Assembly: GCF_018873765.1 (NCBI RefSeq)
Contig: NC_057926.1
Location: 52,061,878-52,125,877 of the forward strand
Direction of reading: 5' to 3'
Source of the DNA: Telopea speciosissima
Lineage: Eukaryota; Streptophyta; Magnoliopsida; Proteales; Proteaceae
DNA: 64,000 nt
Shown here: one piece after another, positions 36,401-47,518 of the stretch
How the letters are laid out: each line of letters begins with the position of its first letter
How positions within the stretch are numbered: the first letter of the stretch is position 1
Translations under genes and position numbers: made by a program
The notes under the pieces: model-generated
Database searches by the model: none
What the model saw: the letters and a program-made list of their open reading frames with translations, nothing else
What the model was told of the DNA's origin: nothing

Positions 36401-39400
36401 AGCTTTTAAGAAATTAGGCTTTTGCTACCAAGGAGATGGTTTATTTCTGGCAAAAGTTGTGAAGGGTTCAAAAGCAGGCCTATGATACAATTATACAGGC
36501 ATATGTTTTTAGATGATCAAGAAAGTGAATTTCAACATAGTAAAAAATGATAATTGTTTCACCATATGCCAATTACTTAAAGCTCTAGTCTTTATAATAA
36601 ATAATAGAAAGCAATTTGATGTAATGATGCATACAAGAAAGAAGAGAACCAAAAAGAGATTACCTCATCAGAAGGATCTGATAACGTTCTAAGAAGGGTG
36701 TCAAATATGTCATCCAAGAAAGACAAAACCTGTTTCAATGAAACCACAGAAATAAAACAACTCCCAAACAAAAATAAGTTCCAAGCTTGAAAACAAAACC
36801 AAAAGGGGACAACCCCATGATGCGGAATAGAATTTATTAGCAGCAGGAAAGATAGAGTTGGCAGAAAGTGGATGGACAGAGCAGTAAAGAATTAAACATC
36901 CCATTAAAGTAGTTTCTTAACAGGTTTGAGAGTCTACTGCATAACTCCATAGAGAGAAAATCAAGAATATCGATTCCCTCTCCCCCCTCCCCCCCGGGAG
37001 TAAAAGTTAGAAGAAAAAAAAGGGGAAATAGGCTAGCATCCCATGCAAATACTTATGCCCATTTTCCCTTGGGGAAAACAGAAAGGATTTGTTAGCAGCA
37101 GGAAAGATAGAGTTGGCACAAAGTGGATGGACGGAGCGGTAAATAATTAAACATCCCATTAAAGTAGTTTCTTAACAGGTTCGAGAGTCTACTACATAAC
37201 CCCCATAGAGAGAAAATCAATAATATCAATTCCCTCTCCCCCCCCCCCCCCCGAGTAAAAGTTAGAAGAAAAAAAGGGAAATAGGCTAGCATCCCATGCA
37301 AATACATGTTTCCCTTGGGGAAAACAGAAAGGATTTGTACTACCAAAAGATTCATGCTCAGCAAGGAGAAGCTGCCAAGTAGGGGGGGAAATGCTATACA
37401 AAGAATCAGTCTCCCGTTCTTTTCCAAAATAACAAAAAAAGAAATTACCAGAAAACACTATATTCTCACAAGAATACTAGCAGCAGAAAAGACATTAAAC
37501 TATCTCCGCAAAACTAGACGATATCAGGAGGCATCAAATATCGGTAAATATCAATGAATGCTTAATATTAGACGAAACATCCATGGATTACCTCAGAACG
37601 GTGTCTGGCTAAGAGTGTTGCAATCCAATGCAATGCCTCAATTCGAGTGGCCTCCCATTCACTAGATAAGTGCCTGATAAAAGATAGAAGATTCAACAAT
37701 CATCACCAATCACTTTATATAGGGCAAATAAGTTTTAGGATGAACATTGTCAATTAATTAAATTATCATATGAAACATGGAACCCTTGCGTGGAATTCTC
37801 TTGTAGCTCTTCTAGGAGCACAAGAACTTTATAAACCCGTAGATACAGAGGCATCAGTAACCTTTAAAACCTAGCTGTTTTCCCAGGTGACAAAAACTGC
37901 ACCTCCTTGCAATGGAAAGGATGGCTCCAATATCAAATCCCTCAGCTGGATCAGACCTAATAGCACGAAGCTCATCGTTGGTTTCACGAGCAACCTATTT
38001 GACAGACCATTGAAATTTCAGCCATGAAAGAAGCTTGATAGTCCATTATTAGATAGAATACACAAAATCATTACGCTAGGTAACAAAAGAAAAATCAATT
38101 ACCACTCTAATTTTCTCCTCTTTATCAGCAATGCAGGGCAAAATGGCTCCTAAAATATCAGCATAGTAAGGAACAAGCTGGTCTCCCCCAAGTTTTACAA
38201 ATTCATTTATCTGCATGATCAAGATGTATTGAAAATGATGTTCAGAATGATTACAACCTCTCATCTGAGTCTAACAAATACCTAGCATAAGAAAAATGAC
38301 TCTATTCTCTAACAACAAAAGATCAAGCAGAAAAGAATTTATATTAGCACAAATTAAAGGAAAGCTACAACACCAAACAGCTAAACAAATTTCCTGATCT
38401 AACGAGTCAATCTCCTTACCCATGTGACAGCTGTCAGCCGAGTAAATTCATCCGGAGAAGCTGCCCTTTGTACCAATATTTCGGCCATACGACCATAATC
38501 TACAGACTTAGAAGTAGCACTTCTCAAATCAGGAAATTGATGACAAAGGAAACATCAACTAATCAATTTTCATTTTCCACCAAGGTTTAAACTAAAATAT
38601 GTCCATCCTACAAATCCCTAAACTAAAAGCAAAAAATAAAAAATAAAAACTGAAACCCGCTACCAGTCTGCCGAGAGATAGGTAAGTGTGCCCAGGTAAC
38701 TAGATAAAACTGATTAATACAAGTAAAAAGATTTGCACCAGCTACTTTAGCACAACTCTTACTGGAGAATTCTTGATCTCTTGAAGAAATTCAGAAAGTG
38801 CTGAATCTGCTTGTTGCCGTATTTCATGGCTAGAATCGCTCAACATGTTGAACAAACCTGAAATTTTGACAAGTGCCCTGAGCTAGCATTTAATTACCAA
38901 CAACAAAACCATAACTTGCTTAAGGAAGTTCTATGAATTTCAATGAATATTTACCATCAAGAAAATCTGGAAGAAAGCCAAGCATATCAATCTCTGGAAC
39001 ACTATCCAATACAGTGATCCATCCTACCAAAAATTGGCGGACATAAGGATTTAAGACATTCATACGCTCCCTTAGCAATGGTATAAATTCTTCAATGCTG
39101 AGAAAAATCACACACAATCATAGAATAAGGTCATACAACCAAATTCCTTCAAAAGTAGAATGTGAAGATTTTTTGACATCTAATATCAAATTACCGCTAC
39201 TTCAATAGGAGACTGCATACCTGAATTGATCACTTTCAGTTACAATATCCTGCTCATCAAAAGATAAATTATTAAACTTTACATCCAAAATATTAGCAAC
39301 CAAAATCTGACCACAGAGAGCTTGGGTTTACCTTGACAAGCCGATCTAAAAGATGAGCAGCACTTTGCACATTGGCATCTGAGTCAGCTGACAGCTTACA

Positions 39401-42400
39401 TAATGCATCAAAGATCTGATTAAAGAACACAATGAAATCACCTCTTACAACCTGCACAGCAGCTATCGAGAATGGGATTCAGCCAGAATAATATTGATGA
39501 TGTCTAACTAACAAAATAAATGGAAAATGGAACCATAAAAAATATAAAGAAAAAGTGAGAGAGAGGGAGGACAGGGCGGGCCTTGGTGCAACAGTAAAAG
39601 TTGATCCATTGTGACCAAGTGGTCACGGGTTCGAGTCTGGAAACAGCCTCTCCTTTTCTTTCTTTTTTTTGGCAAAATGGAAACAGCCTCTCTGTGAAAG
39701 TAGAGGTAAGGCTGCATACATTATGACCCTCCCCAGACACCGCAGTGGCGGAAGCCTCGTGCACTGGGTATGCCCTTAGAGAGAGGAAGGAGAAGAAAAG
39801 AGACAAAAGTAGTAATCCATTCTCACCTTTGCAATATTATACAAAGCTTCACAAGCATAATAGCGAACCCGGCTATCTTGGTCAGAAAAGGAATTGAGCA
39901 CAGGTGGTACAATTTGCTGTTATTTAAAATCCAAAAGACTATAAATATAAAAACAATATCTAGAAAAAGTGAAAAAAGTAAATAAATAAATAAAGGCCAA
40001 GATCTGGCATAATTAAACAACTCAAAAACTCTAAGAACAAAAGATTGTCAAACATGGTAACATTGTCTTGTTTGTTATCATGGATATCATCACAAAGGCC
40101 AACAACAATAAGGGCAGTAAGACATGTTGATTGTTGTAATTTATCACAAATCCTCAAGATACATGACTAAACTTGCCCATATCTTCTAGATACCAAAGAC
40201 TAAGTTCTTTGGACCAGTATGTACCCTCAAATTGTACTTCTAATTTTTCCTTTTCCGGCTGATAAACCTTTCTCACCAATCAGGAAAGCAATAACCACAA
40301 CAAAGCAATTCATCAAATAAAAAAATATAACGATAAAGCACAACCTGAGTTCAGATACCAAAGAACGTAGGATGTAAGGGAAGGGTACTAAAGTCTACAA
40401 GGATTTCATATTTTGTTATAAATAACTGAGTGTTTATTGAAAAATCAAAAGCAAAGAACAGATTATAGGACTAATAGTACACGAGAATACGATCCAAAAA
40501 AACATCACCACACACCCAAACCATGTTGATGACCACATGGTTCTCTTCCAAGTCAATCCCCATTACTAATTACCATCTTAATTTAATTCGTGGAGTTTCA
40601 GGAGGAAGTCCGTTTTTCTTCTTTTACCCCTTTCTGAATAGCTATAAACCTGACCCTATAGTAGAGGTTAATCTACCAAGTTGTAAAATCGCTAATGTTC
40701 ATGTAACGCCACAGCCCCACACCAAGCCACGATGTTGTCCTCTTTGGGGTAAACCCCTCATTAAAAAAAAAAACAAGGGAGAAGGTTGGGTATGCAGCCA
40801 ACTTTCAGTGCGCTAGCAGCATGCACCAATCATAGGGCTGGGCACAGGAGGGCAAGGGAGTCTTTTCCAAAGGGGGAGGAGAGAGGATGATGCTGGACAC
40901 CCTGGCAGTGTGCCCAGCCTTTTCCCAATAAACAATTACTAATGTCAAAGATCTTTATTTACAAGGGGCCAATCTTTCATGAAATTATTAAGTAATTCGG
41001 TTTTTTGAACACTCCTCCCCCCCCCCTTCCGAAAAAAAGGGTGTATGTTTCATGCAAGTGAACAACTTTGACATGGTTCATGGCTGTCAAGAACAGAATA
41101 ACAAACGACTGCACCGATGATGACTGATATGGTAGAAATTGGATCTGAACTAAAAGTACCAGTGAAAAGCAGACAGATTGTGGATCAATGGGATGATAAA
41201 AGATATTAATGCTTCAATCAACAGCAGATGTAGACTTAAATAAAGTGGACTGGGGGAACAGAATTGTTGTAACCAATTCCAGGTACTTGGTGGTAGAGTT
41301 AGACAGTCATATTTTCCTTCTAATAAACCCTTCATTTGAGGCTGGGGAGGTTACACTTGTTCAGGTATTGGTGTTGATTACAGAAAGGTCATTCCACTAT
41401 GAGCACTCCAACCTCATCCTGGTTGACTAACTTGTTCTACTTCTATGGGAAGAATTAAATGTGTTCTGGAACAGAAGAATACTCAGAAGACATTTATTTT
41501 TAATAGAAATTACAACTTAACTGAGAAAATTATGAGAAAAAAAAAATTAGGATATAGAAAGTTAGGTGTTAGCAATGAAATTGGTGCAAAATCTTAGGCC
41601 CCATAAGCAGGCCCAAATATTTGGGTTAAGCTTTGCACGCTGATAGGAAACCCCATTCCCTGTCATATATAAGGAGATCTTGAGAGCAACACCATACATG
41701 TGTTCTAAAAAACTCAACCATTCCAAATGATCTTTTGGTTAGCGGTCATCACTATGTCTCTTCCCAACAGTGTGGGTGCAGTCACACAAACACTGTTCTC
41801 AGGTAGTCAAGGGAATAATTGTAAATTAAATTCTGACACTTCTAAATGAAATACTGATACTGCAAGACCATATTCAATAGTTACATGATGTGTCAGCACG
41901 GGGCAATCTCCCTGGGTAATGTGTTTGACGCTTGTATCAGAGATTAAGACTAATGTTAGCTATACAGTCAGTTAAAAGAACCATTTTGAACTTCTTCACA
42001 GAAACCATAGTTGAAATAGTAGAGAAACGCAAAATGAGTGTGACGTAACTACCGGAGATGTTTCTGGCCAATAGACTAGATAGTGCTCCGAAATTCCTTA
42101 CCTCCAGATGCTGAGCGGCTTCAGTTGTCAAACCAACCGTTGCAGCAGCAAGTCCTATTAAACCTCCCTGGAGAGGGGGGGGGGGGGGGATGTCGCGAGC
42201 AAATCCAAATTTGTAGAGATTATTATGGTTGAAGTTTGGTTTATGAAAAATAAAATTGTAAGCCAAACCAAACAAGAAGAAGGTACGTTGCAGATAAGCT
42301 AAGTGAACATCTCCATCCACTAACCTTGCGGTGGTTCGCCTGTGGCGAGTACGTGAACTCTGTGGTCAAAAGATTGATCACAGCAGATATTTTGTCATGA

Positions 42401-42645
42401 TCTCCGGCAGCTGCAAGTTGCTTCACAATCCCTTCGACCTGAAGCATTCATTTCAAGTTTAGACACATCAATTCATGAACTCCAGACCAATCAAAACCCT
42501 AAGAGATTCAAAACAAACAGAACTAAACAAAATTGTAGGATGAGTAAACAAAAACCTCCAGGGCAGCAATCTTGCGCTTCTCATAAAGTTTGTCCGCAAG
42601 GTTCCGAAGGACAGAAGCTGAAATTACCGACAGAGGGTCCGCCAT
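27401..42645 (-). CDS. VAC14: VAC14 homologue, 19 exons, 723 aa
   Basis: Exons in transcript order: 42556-42645, 42325-42438, 42102-42167, 39827-39916, 39332-39451, 39221-39249, 38955-39097, 38763-38857, 38420-38506, 38103-38210, 37903-37994, 37592-37673, 36664-36729, 34707-34822, 34290-34572, 34077-34205, 28635-28703, 27680-27976, 27401-27496 (stop 27401-27403). The sum is 2172 nt, every phase agrees, and the product aligns end to end with Arabidopsis VAC14 (At2g01690). It is all-helical HEAT-type repeat protein (for example [13 protein letters not shown] and [19 protein letters not shown]), with the Fig4-binding VAC14 C-terminal region in exons 14-17 ([19 protein letters not shown]). In the family it scaffolds the FAB1/PIKfyve kinase and FIG4/SAC phosphatase that make and turn over PI(3,5)P2 on vacuole and endosome membranes. 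The poly-Gln tail I recall in Arabidopsis is absent; the end is Pro/Ser/Arg-rich. Splicing from exon 17 uses a GC donor. The first ATG of the longer open frame at 42837 is rejected because homology starts at MADPLSV. Confidence 0.95.
28285..28322 (+). repeat. G-rich tract with quadruplex potential in a VAC14 intron
   Basis: Four or more G runs (gggggc aggggc gggggtt plus a run of about 18 G) lie within 40 bp inside intron 18. The VAC14 transcript itself would carry the C-rich strand. Confidence 0.7.
28633..28634 (-). other. Non-canonical GC splice donor of VAC14 exon 17
   Basis: On the minus strand exon 17 ends CCT CAG, followed by GCAAGT, the consensus of GC-AG introns. Using GC joins LLPQ to QSSAFK in frame, as in the homologue. 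The nearest GT, 4 nt downstream, would shift the frame. Confidence 0.8.
31291..31380. repeat. GCCATGGCG palindromic repeat
   Basis: GCCATGGCG and CATGGCGTC units repeat in both orientations (for example GGCGTCGCCATGGCGCGACG), making a GC-rich cluster of nested palindromes in AT-rich intron DNA. The class is unknown. Confidence 0.6.
31380..31545. repeat. CTTGATTTCTTCTTCC minisatellite
   Basis: At least seven imperfect units of CTTGATTTCTTCTTCCTGTC, 12-30 bp apart, directly adjoin the GCCATGGCG palindrome. Confidence 0.75.
33438..33582 (+). pseudogene. ndhA: Plastid ndhA fragment inserted in a VAC14 intron
   Basis: Read on the plus strand it encodes [16 protein letters not shown], then [17 protein letters not shown] and GGLRAAA, which correspond to about residues 124-166 of the plastid NADH dehydrogenase-like subunit A (first exon). 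Homology stops abruptly on both sides, so it is a non-functional organelle-to-nucleus insert of about 145 bp. A few substitutions from typical plastid sequence suggest it is not brand new. Confidence 0.85.
33583..33970. other. Possible organelle-derived sequence next to the ndhA fragment
   Basis: GC-richer blocks (33583-33690 and 33765-33970) are contiguous with the ndhA piece and differ in texture from the surrounding intron. I could not assign them to a gene. They could be mitochondrial DNA that itself carried the plastid fragment; this is inference. Confidence 0.3.
34823..36663 (-). other. VAC14 intron with an unclassified insert
   Basis: A 1.8-kb intron between exons 13 and 14. About 35530-36440 has a different texture, resembling a solo LTR or retroelement piece, but termini and a target duplication could not be fixed. 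Confidence 0.4.
36837..37337. repeat. 255-bp tandem duplication in a VAC14 intron
   Basis: Copies at 36837-37091 and 37092-37337 align from ttagcagcaggaaagatag to aacagaaaggatttg. They differ mainly in C-tract length and a short indel. Confidence 0.9.
39574..39777 (+). mobile_element. Au SINE in a VAC14 intron, antisense to the gene
   Basis: The ordered Au blocks are present: GGGCGGGCCTTGGTGCAACA (box A side), GGTCACGGGTTCGAGTCTGG (box B), AGGTAAGGCTGCATACATT, CCCTCCCCAGACACCGC and GGAAGCCTCGTGCACTGGG. An internal duplication repeats ggaaacagcctct. The flanks agagagagggagga and agagagaggaagga look like a 14-bp target duplication with one change. Confidence 0.85.
39917..42101 (-). other. VAC14 intron 3 (2.2 kb)
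   Basis: GT-AG intron. It contains a weak inverted pair near 40770-40930 (ggagaaggttgggtatgcag against a right arm ending ccagccttttccc), perhaps an old MITE. Nothing else is recognised. Confidence 0.7.
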
Positions 42646-42874
42646 GACGCCCCAAATTCTTTCCTGAAACTCAACTTCGTTTTCGAATCTTCTCTTCTTC
42701 GAATCGGAACATTTGAAAAAGTTCTCACACCAGATCGGAAAACAATGACTACAATCAACGTCCTCCAAACTGAGTTCTGAAAGACAGATCGCAATGACTG
42801 AACACCAGATCGAAAGAAACTGAAGCGAAAACCCCAAAAACCCTAATTCACTCTTCCCTTCCCTCTCTTTGTCT

Positions 42875-42885
42875 CTCTATTTATC
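42875..42885 (-). promoter_or_regulatory. TATA-like site upstream of VAC14
   Basis: On the minus strand GATAAATAGAG lies about 230 bp before the VAC14 start codon, followed by a GA/CT-rich stretch typical of plant 5' leaders. This is a weak single-motif call. Confidence 0.35.
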
Positions 42886-45053
42886 GTGAAGAGCTTCAGT
42901 TTTTTTGGATTGTTTTATGATTTCTTCCTTCCTGAGTTCCTTCTCTTCTCTCAGTCTCTCTGCTTTGGCTTCTCACCGTCCCTGCGTTAACCGTTGGTCG
43001 TCTCGGCCACCGCGTTTAATCTCAGGAGACAGGAGTCTTGGACTGGTTCGTATTTACGGAAAATGCCACTAGCTTTTGTTTTAAATGACGAATATGCCCT
43101 TCCTTAAACCTTTTCGCTTGAACCTCATAAGTCGTTGGACATAACCGGCAGCTTGCGTGATACGTTTTGAATCTCTTCGGGGGGTTCTGATTTCCAAATT
43201 TCGGGAGGAAATTCGCCTCTGCTTCCCGCCCTTGTGGGCTCAAATGACAAAAATACCCTTCTATGAGGCATACTTTTGAACCAACATTGGACCACTAGCC
43301 CCTGTTATTGAACCGGGTGTACAAACTCTGATTGACCTATTCGGGCCAATCCAGATCGAACTGATCCCAATTGATCAATAATCCCTAACATCTACTGGTC
43401 AATTTTAGGGTTTTCCAGTTCGGGACCAATACGGATCCCGATTTCAGGTTTTTAAACCCTTTTGCATGAGGATGACCGGGACCAAGTAGCAGACAATTAA
43501 GTAGAAAACCATATTGGACCGGTTTTGGTTTGATATCCAATCTATTTTCTAGATAATGGGTTTGTATGGTCCCCACAAAAAATGAATTTGGTCTATTGAT
43601 ATCTTTTCTTAGTATATCAACATTTTTTCTTTTGATTGATAGATCATCAAATTTATTCAAGAAGAAAGAAGGAAAAATTGTACAAGCAAGACGGCCTTCA
43701 CCTTTATTCAATGAGAGGGGTTGAATAAGACATATACCCTAAAAAAGAACGCTTACAACGAGTAACTAAAGGAGAAGATTCTTCCCATTGCTATGTCAAC
43801 ACTTCATTTACTTCCCTCTCTTATGTAAGAAAGAAGCTGAGTTTGGTTTACTTCCCTTCCTTAAGACAGATTATGGTCGATTACTAACAATAAAACCCGA
43901 TTTCTTGCATCCGTTTTAAATGTTTTGATTTGGTTTATATACTTTTGTTTATGGATACGGAGAAGATAGAGATTTGGAATCTCCAATCCCATCAATCAAA
44001 TGGTGACTGTGGGGTTGGCGTGCATGGCTTTTTATCTTATATTATATCCACTTATAAATTGAGGGTTCTACCATTTCTTGTTTGAATTATTCAAAACGAT
44101 ACCATCAATGAAACTTTTGCCGTATAAGTACAAAATGAGTCACCCATAATATGCTATCAAGTGATTGATATAATCTAATACCTCATTATATGTATCGGTA
44201 TCGGTATCGATATCGGTATCGGATCAGTCATATGGATATCCAATTTTTTAGCTAAAAAAATGAAGTTTTTATGTCTAAAAACTTGTGAACATGACAGACA
44301 TTTGTGCTGTCCAATAGCAAGTTTAATAAACATTGTGATCCAGCCCCTAACTATTTATGGTTTGGCCAAGTAAAACCGGTTCGATCAAAGGGGTAAGTAG
44401 GTCTAATGCAATGCTAGGATTCATACAAAGTGATCTTTTTTGAAAAAGTTTTCTTAGTCGTCTAGGTAGGTTATGCTAGCACCTCTTTGTCAATCTCTTT
44501 CAACGTCATATGTAATGACCTCGTTGCCTTCGTATATATGATATCATTTTGTTAGAACTCATTAGTGCAATCTTTTATACCCGCTTGATTAGAGAATCTT
44601 TTCCCTTTTTTTACATAATTTAAGTTCTAGGTAATTAAATTCAGTTTGAAACCTCCCTTTCTCTCTATAAAAATGATAATTAATAGAATAATTAAGACTT
44701 AAAAATAAATGATTAGAAGACAAAAAAGTTTTTTAATGGGATCCAAGTATGCTTCTTTTTTTTTTTTTTCTATGTTGGATATGAAACTTCAAAGACACGT
44801 ATGATGTATCATGGATTGGGCGGTGCACCACATGAACAAGAAGTAAAGGAAAAGGATAGGTATTTCCGAATATGGTCATTGTTTGAAAGAGTATCTTCTT
44901 GACAAAATCAATGACACTTTTTATGGACATTGGAGTACAATCATGGTCTTTGCACAACCACCACCACTTTTAATAACAAAAAAAATATTAGGAGAAAGAA
45001 CGCCACCTTGTCGTACCAAACACGTTGTCTCTGTGTCGGACCTTTATCCACTA
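42886..45053. other. Region upstream of VAC14, no gene
   Basis: It includes the presumed VAC14 promoter, dispersed GATCGG-type repeat at 43320-43460 and a (TATCGG)n stretch at 44195-44225. No ORF of a known family is seen. Confidence 0.45.
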
Positions 45054-45180
45054 TTATAACTAGAGCGTTGTTGTGTGTATCGTGCGGTTAGCAGCGGCCA
45101 TGTGTGTATAGTGGGGTTCGCTGTGCACACATTGCCACTGCTGTGTCGCACGAAGCACACAACAATGCTCCAGTTACAGC
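45054..45180. mobile_element. Hairpin MITE core
   Basis: Left tataactagagcgttgttgtg and right cacaacaatgctccagttac pair. The inner GTATCGTGCGG and GTCGCACGAAG also pair. A larger inverted structure may extend to 45002-45333. Confidence 0.6.
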
Positions 45181-45390
45181 AGCAGATAAAAATTCCTCTG
45201 TGTAAGGACACAGGGATGTTCAAAATGATCACTGCACCCCTGGTTATTTTCAATGTTCCAAGGGGTGTGGTGGTCAATTTGTGCGGCCCTATGTCTGGGC
45301 ACTGGGGCAGTGTGTCTAACGCGACCAAGTGACATTCTCTTTCCTAAAATATTATTATTGCATAAAAAATGGCTGAATTAGGAAGGCGCA

Positions 45391-45508
45391 TACCTCAGCA
45401 CAATGGTAAGGTTGTTAGATTGAAGTGGAGGTAAAACTGCGCATATTTTAACCCTCAAACTCCACAATAGCAAGAGTCTCATGCACCGAGTATGTCCTTT
45501 TAAAAAAA
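45391..45508 (+). mobile_element. Degenerate Au-type SINE
   Basis: It contains CAGCACAATGGTAAGGTTG, GAGGTAAAACTGCGCATATT and AGAGTCTCATGCACCGAG, followed by TATGTCCTTTT and an A-tract. The order and 3' end fit Au; box B is largely lost. Confidence 0.55.
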
Positions 45509-45553
45509 AAATGATTGAATCAAGATTAAGGAATCAGTTGATGGTTTTTTTTT

Positions 45554-47212
45554 GGATAAATTACACGACACCCTTTAAAAAATTGAACGATACTCAACTC
45601 ACCCCTTGTTTTTTGAAAATACTCAACCGTCCCCTTCTACAGTAACGGTGTTAACTTAAATCAAACCAAAAAATGAAAAGACAATTTTAACCCCAATCAA
45701 AATAAGATAAACAATGACAATTGAGGTACCCGGCATTTGTAGAAAATGCATTTTAGATATCCAAAACTTGACGTGGAAGGACCAATGGAGAATCGATCAA
45801 ATCTTGCTTCACTATTGATGTCCATTTTTTCAGGAAAAAGAATAAATGTGTGCAACACAATAGAGGATTCAACTCAGAACCGATCTCTCACAGAGAAAGA
45901 ACAGTAGCTAGATGTGTTTGAATCCAAAACTGATACCTAGGTGTTCGGCAAACATTAAATTTATAGTACTCCGAATGATCTAAGGAGTCTACCAAAAAAA
46001 AAAATGACCTAGGAGGAGAGGAAATGAGTAGTGGTACAAAATTAAGTTTTTATTCTCCAACCCTAATTTTGAAGTATCGACTAACCAAAAGGATTTCCTC
46101 CTCAATACTTGATTTTCGGTCTCTAAACAACGAGATAGAGAAACATCAAACATAAATAATTTTTACATTGGAATGATAAAAGGGGATTTTTTTTGTTCAA
46201 AACAATCCCTTTCCAGAATTTGGAGAAAAAAATAAACTGCTCTTGTTTCAGCCTGGATTACAGATAACCTTAAAAAATTTAGGAGAGACATTGGTACTAG
46301 GGAAAAAAACAGATTGTAAAATCAAATTTGGCATTATGAATCAGTAAGAACAAAAACCACAATAAATCCCTTAATGTAGAAAACCAAACGATTTCAAATC
46401 TCAAACCTGAGTTCGAAAAATCTTTTACCAAATCAAAAGCAAGGACGCAATATGCCACACTCAATCCGAGAAGGGTCCTCAACTAATACGCAAAATCTGA
46501 ATTCGCCCGCATTCAACCGAACACAACTCCTAATTCACAAAATTATACTCAAAAAAGAGAAACGTGACGAAACTCTCTAGAGATAAAGAAGCTGAAAGAG
46601 AGGGTTCAAACAAACAAATAGATTATGCAATTCTTTGTATTTCTTCACCAAAAACAGAGGGTTCAAGCAACTAATTGCTGCTTTTCTTTGTATTTCTTCG
46701 CTTTCTTCTTTCCGATGACTCTTTGGATCTTTATCACCTCCAGTTGGCTGCCCGGCCCAGTTCCCCAGTTCCTCTAACAAAGGGGGGCTGAAATGACCTC
46801 TCTACCCATGCCCAAACACTCTGCCCGGATAGGGTCCACCATCCCCCTATTAGAGGAACTGAGGAACTGGGGAATTGGGCCGGTCAGCAAACTGGAGGAG
46901 ATAATTTTCCTGACGCTTTTGTTTGAAATTGAGTTGCAGATCATGTGAGGAAGAGAGTGGTGTGAGGAAGAGGATCAATTTTGGGGTTTTTAGATTCAAG
47001 GGTAAAATAGTAACTCTACACTGGTCAATGGTAGTTTAGGGATTTAAATATATTTAACTTGCTGACTTCATAAGTTAACATCGTAAAACTAACGATAGGG
47101 ACTAATTTGTAATATACTGCTCATATACAGGGGGACGAGTGAGTATTTTCAAATAAGAGGGGGTGACTTGAGTATCGTTCCATTTTCAGGGGGTATTACG
47201 TAATTTACACTC
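45554..47212. mobile_element. Long-TIR element (MULE-like) with nested MITE
   Basis: Left GATAAATTACACGACACCCT and the complemented right GTAAATTACGTAATACCCCC begin inverted repeats of 100 bp or more; both include AACGATACTCAA, TTGAAAATACTCA and gttaac. The flanks are T-tracts (9 T left, 8 T right), so the target duplication cannot be sized. The interior lacks a transposase, and a foldback MITE sits at 46731-46904. Confidence 0.7.
46731..46904. mobile_element. Foldback MITE, same family as 14884-15048
   Basis: Left TTATCACCTCCAGTTGGCTG pairs with the right end CAGCAAACTGGAGGAGATAA. Inside, CCCCAGTTCCTCT pairs with AGAGGAACTGAGGAACTGGG. It lies within the long-TIR element. Confidence 0.75.
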
Positions 47213-47384
47213 TTTTTTTTCAAAAGTTGAACTGGATTGGCAACATCAATGCATCTTGATGGTTTATATTCTTAAAAACCAGATTTGGTTAAAATTAATC
47301 AGGTTTTTAAAAAACAAAATGTTGCCAGGTCGGATAAACCAATTGGTGTTATGTGATCTTATGAAAAATGATAAAAAAGGGCTG

Positions 47385-47518
47385 ATGTTCTTTGTGCCGC
47401 AACGCAGGTTGCGTCCAGACACATGGAATGTGTATTCCTGCCATTCACGGGGTAGGGTGGTCATTTTGCCCACCCCAATATGTCTGGAAGCAGCCGATGC
47501 CCTTGGCACAAAGAACAT
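47385..47518. mobile_element. Hairpin MITE with ATGTTCTTTGTGCC arms
   Basis: Left ATGTTCTTTGTGCC (47385-47398) and right GGCACAAAGAACAT (47505-47518) are perfect 14-bp inverted ends. The inner tgcgtccagacaca pairs loosely with tatgtctggaagca. The internal ggggtagggtggtcatttt is shared with the TTATCACCTCCA elements. Confidence 0.65.

Noticed and set aside
35530..36440. Possible solo LTR in a VAC14 intron
   Set aside because: I could not find TG/CA ends with a target duplication or a second copy in the window.
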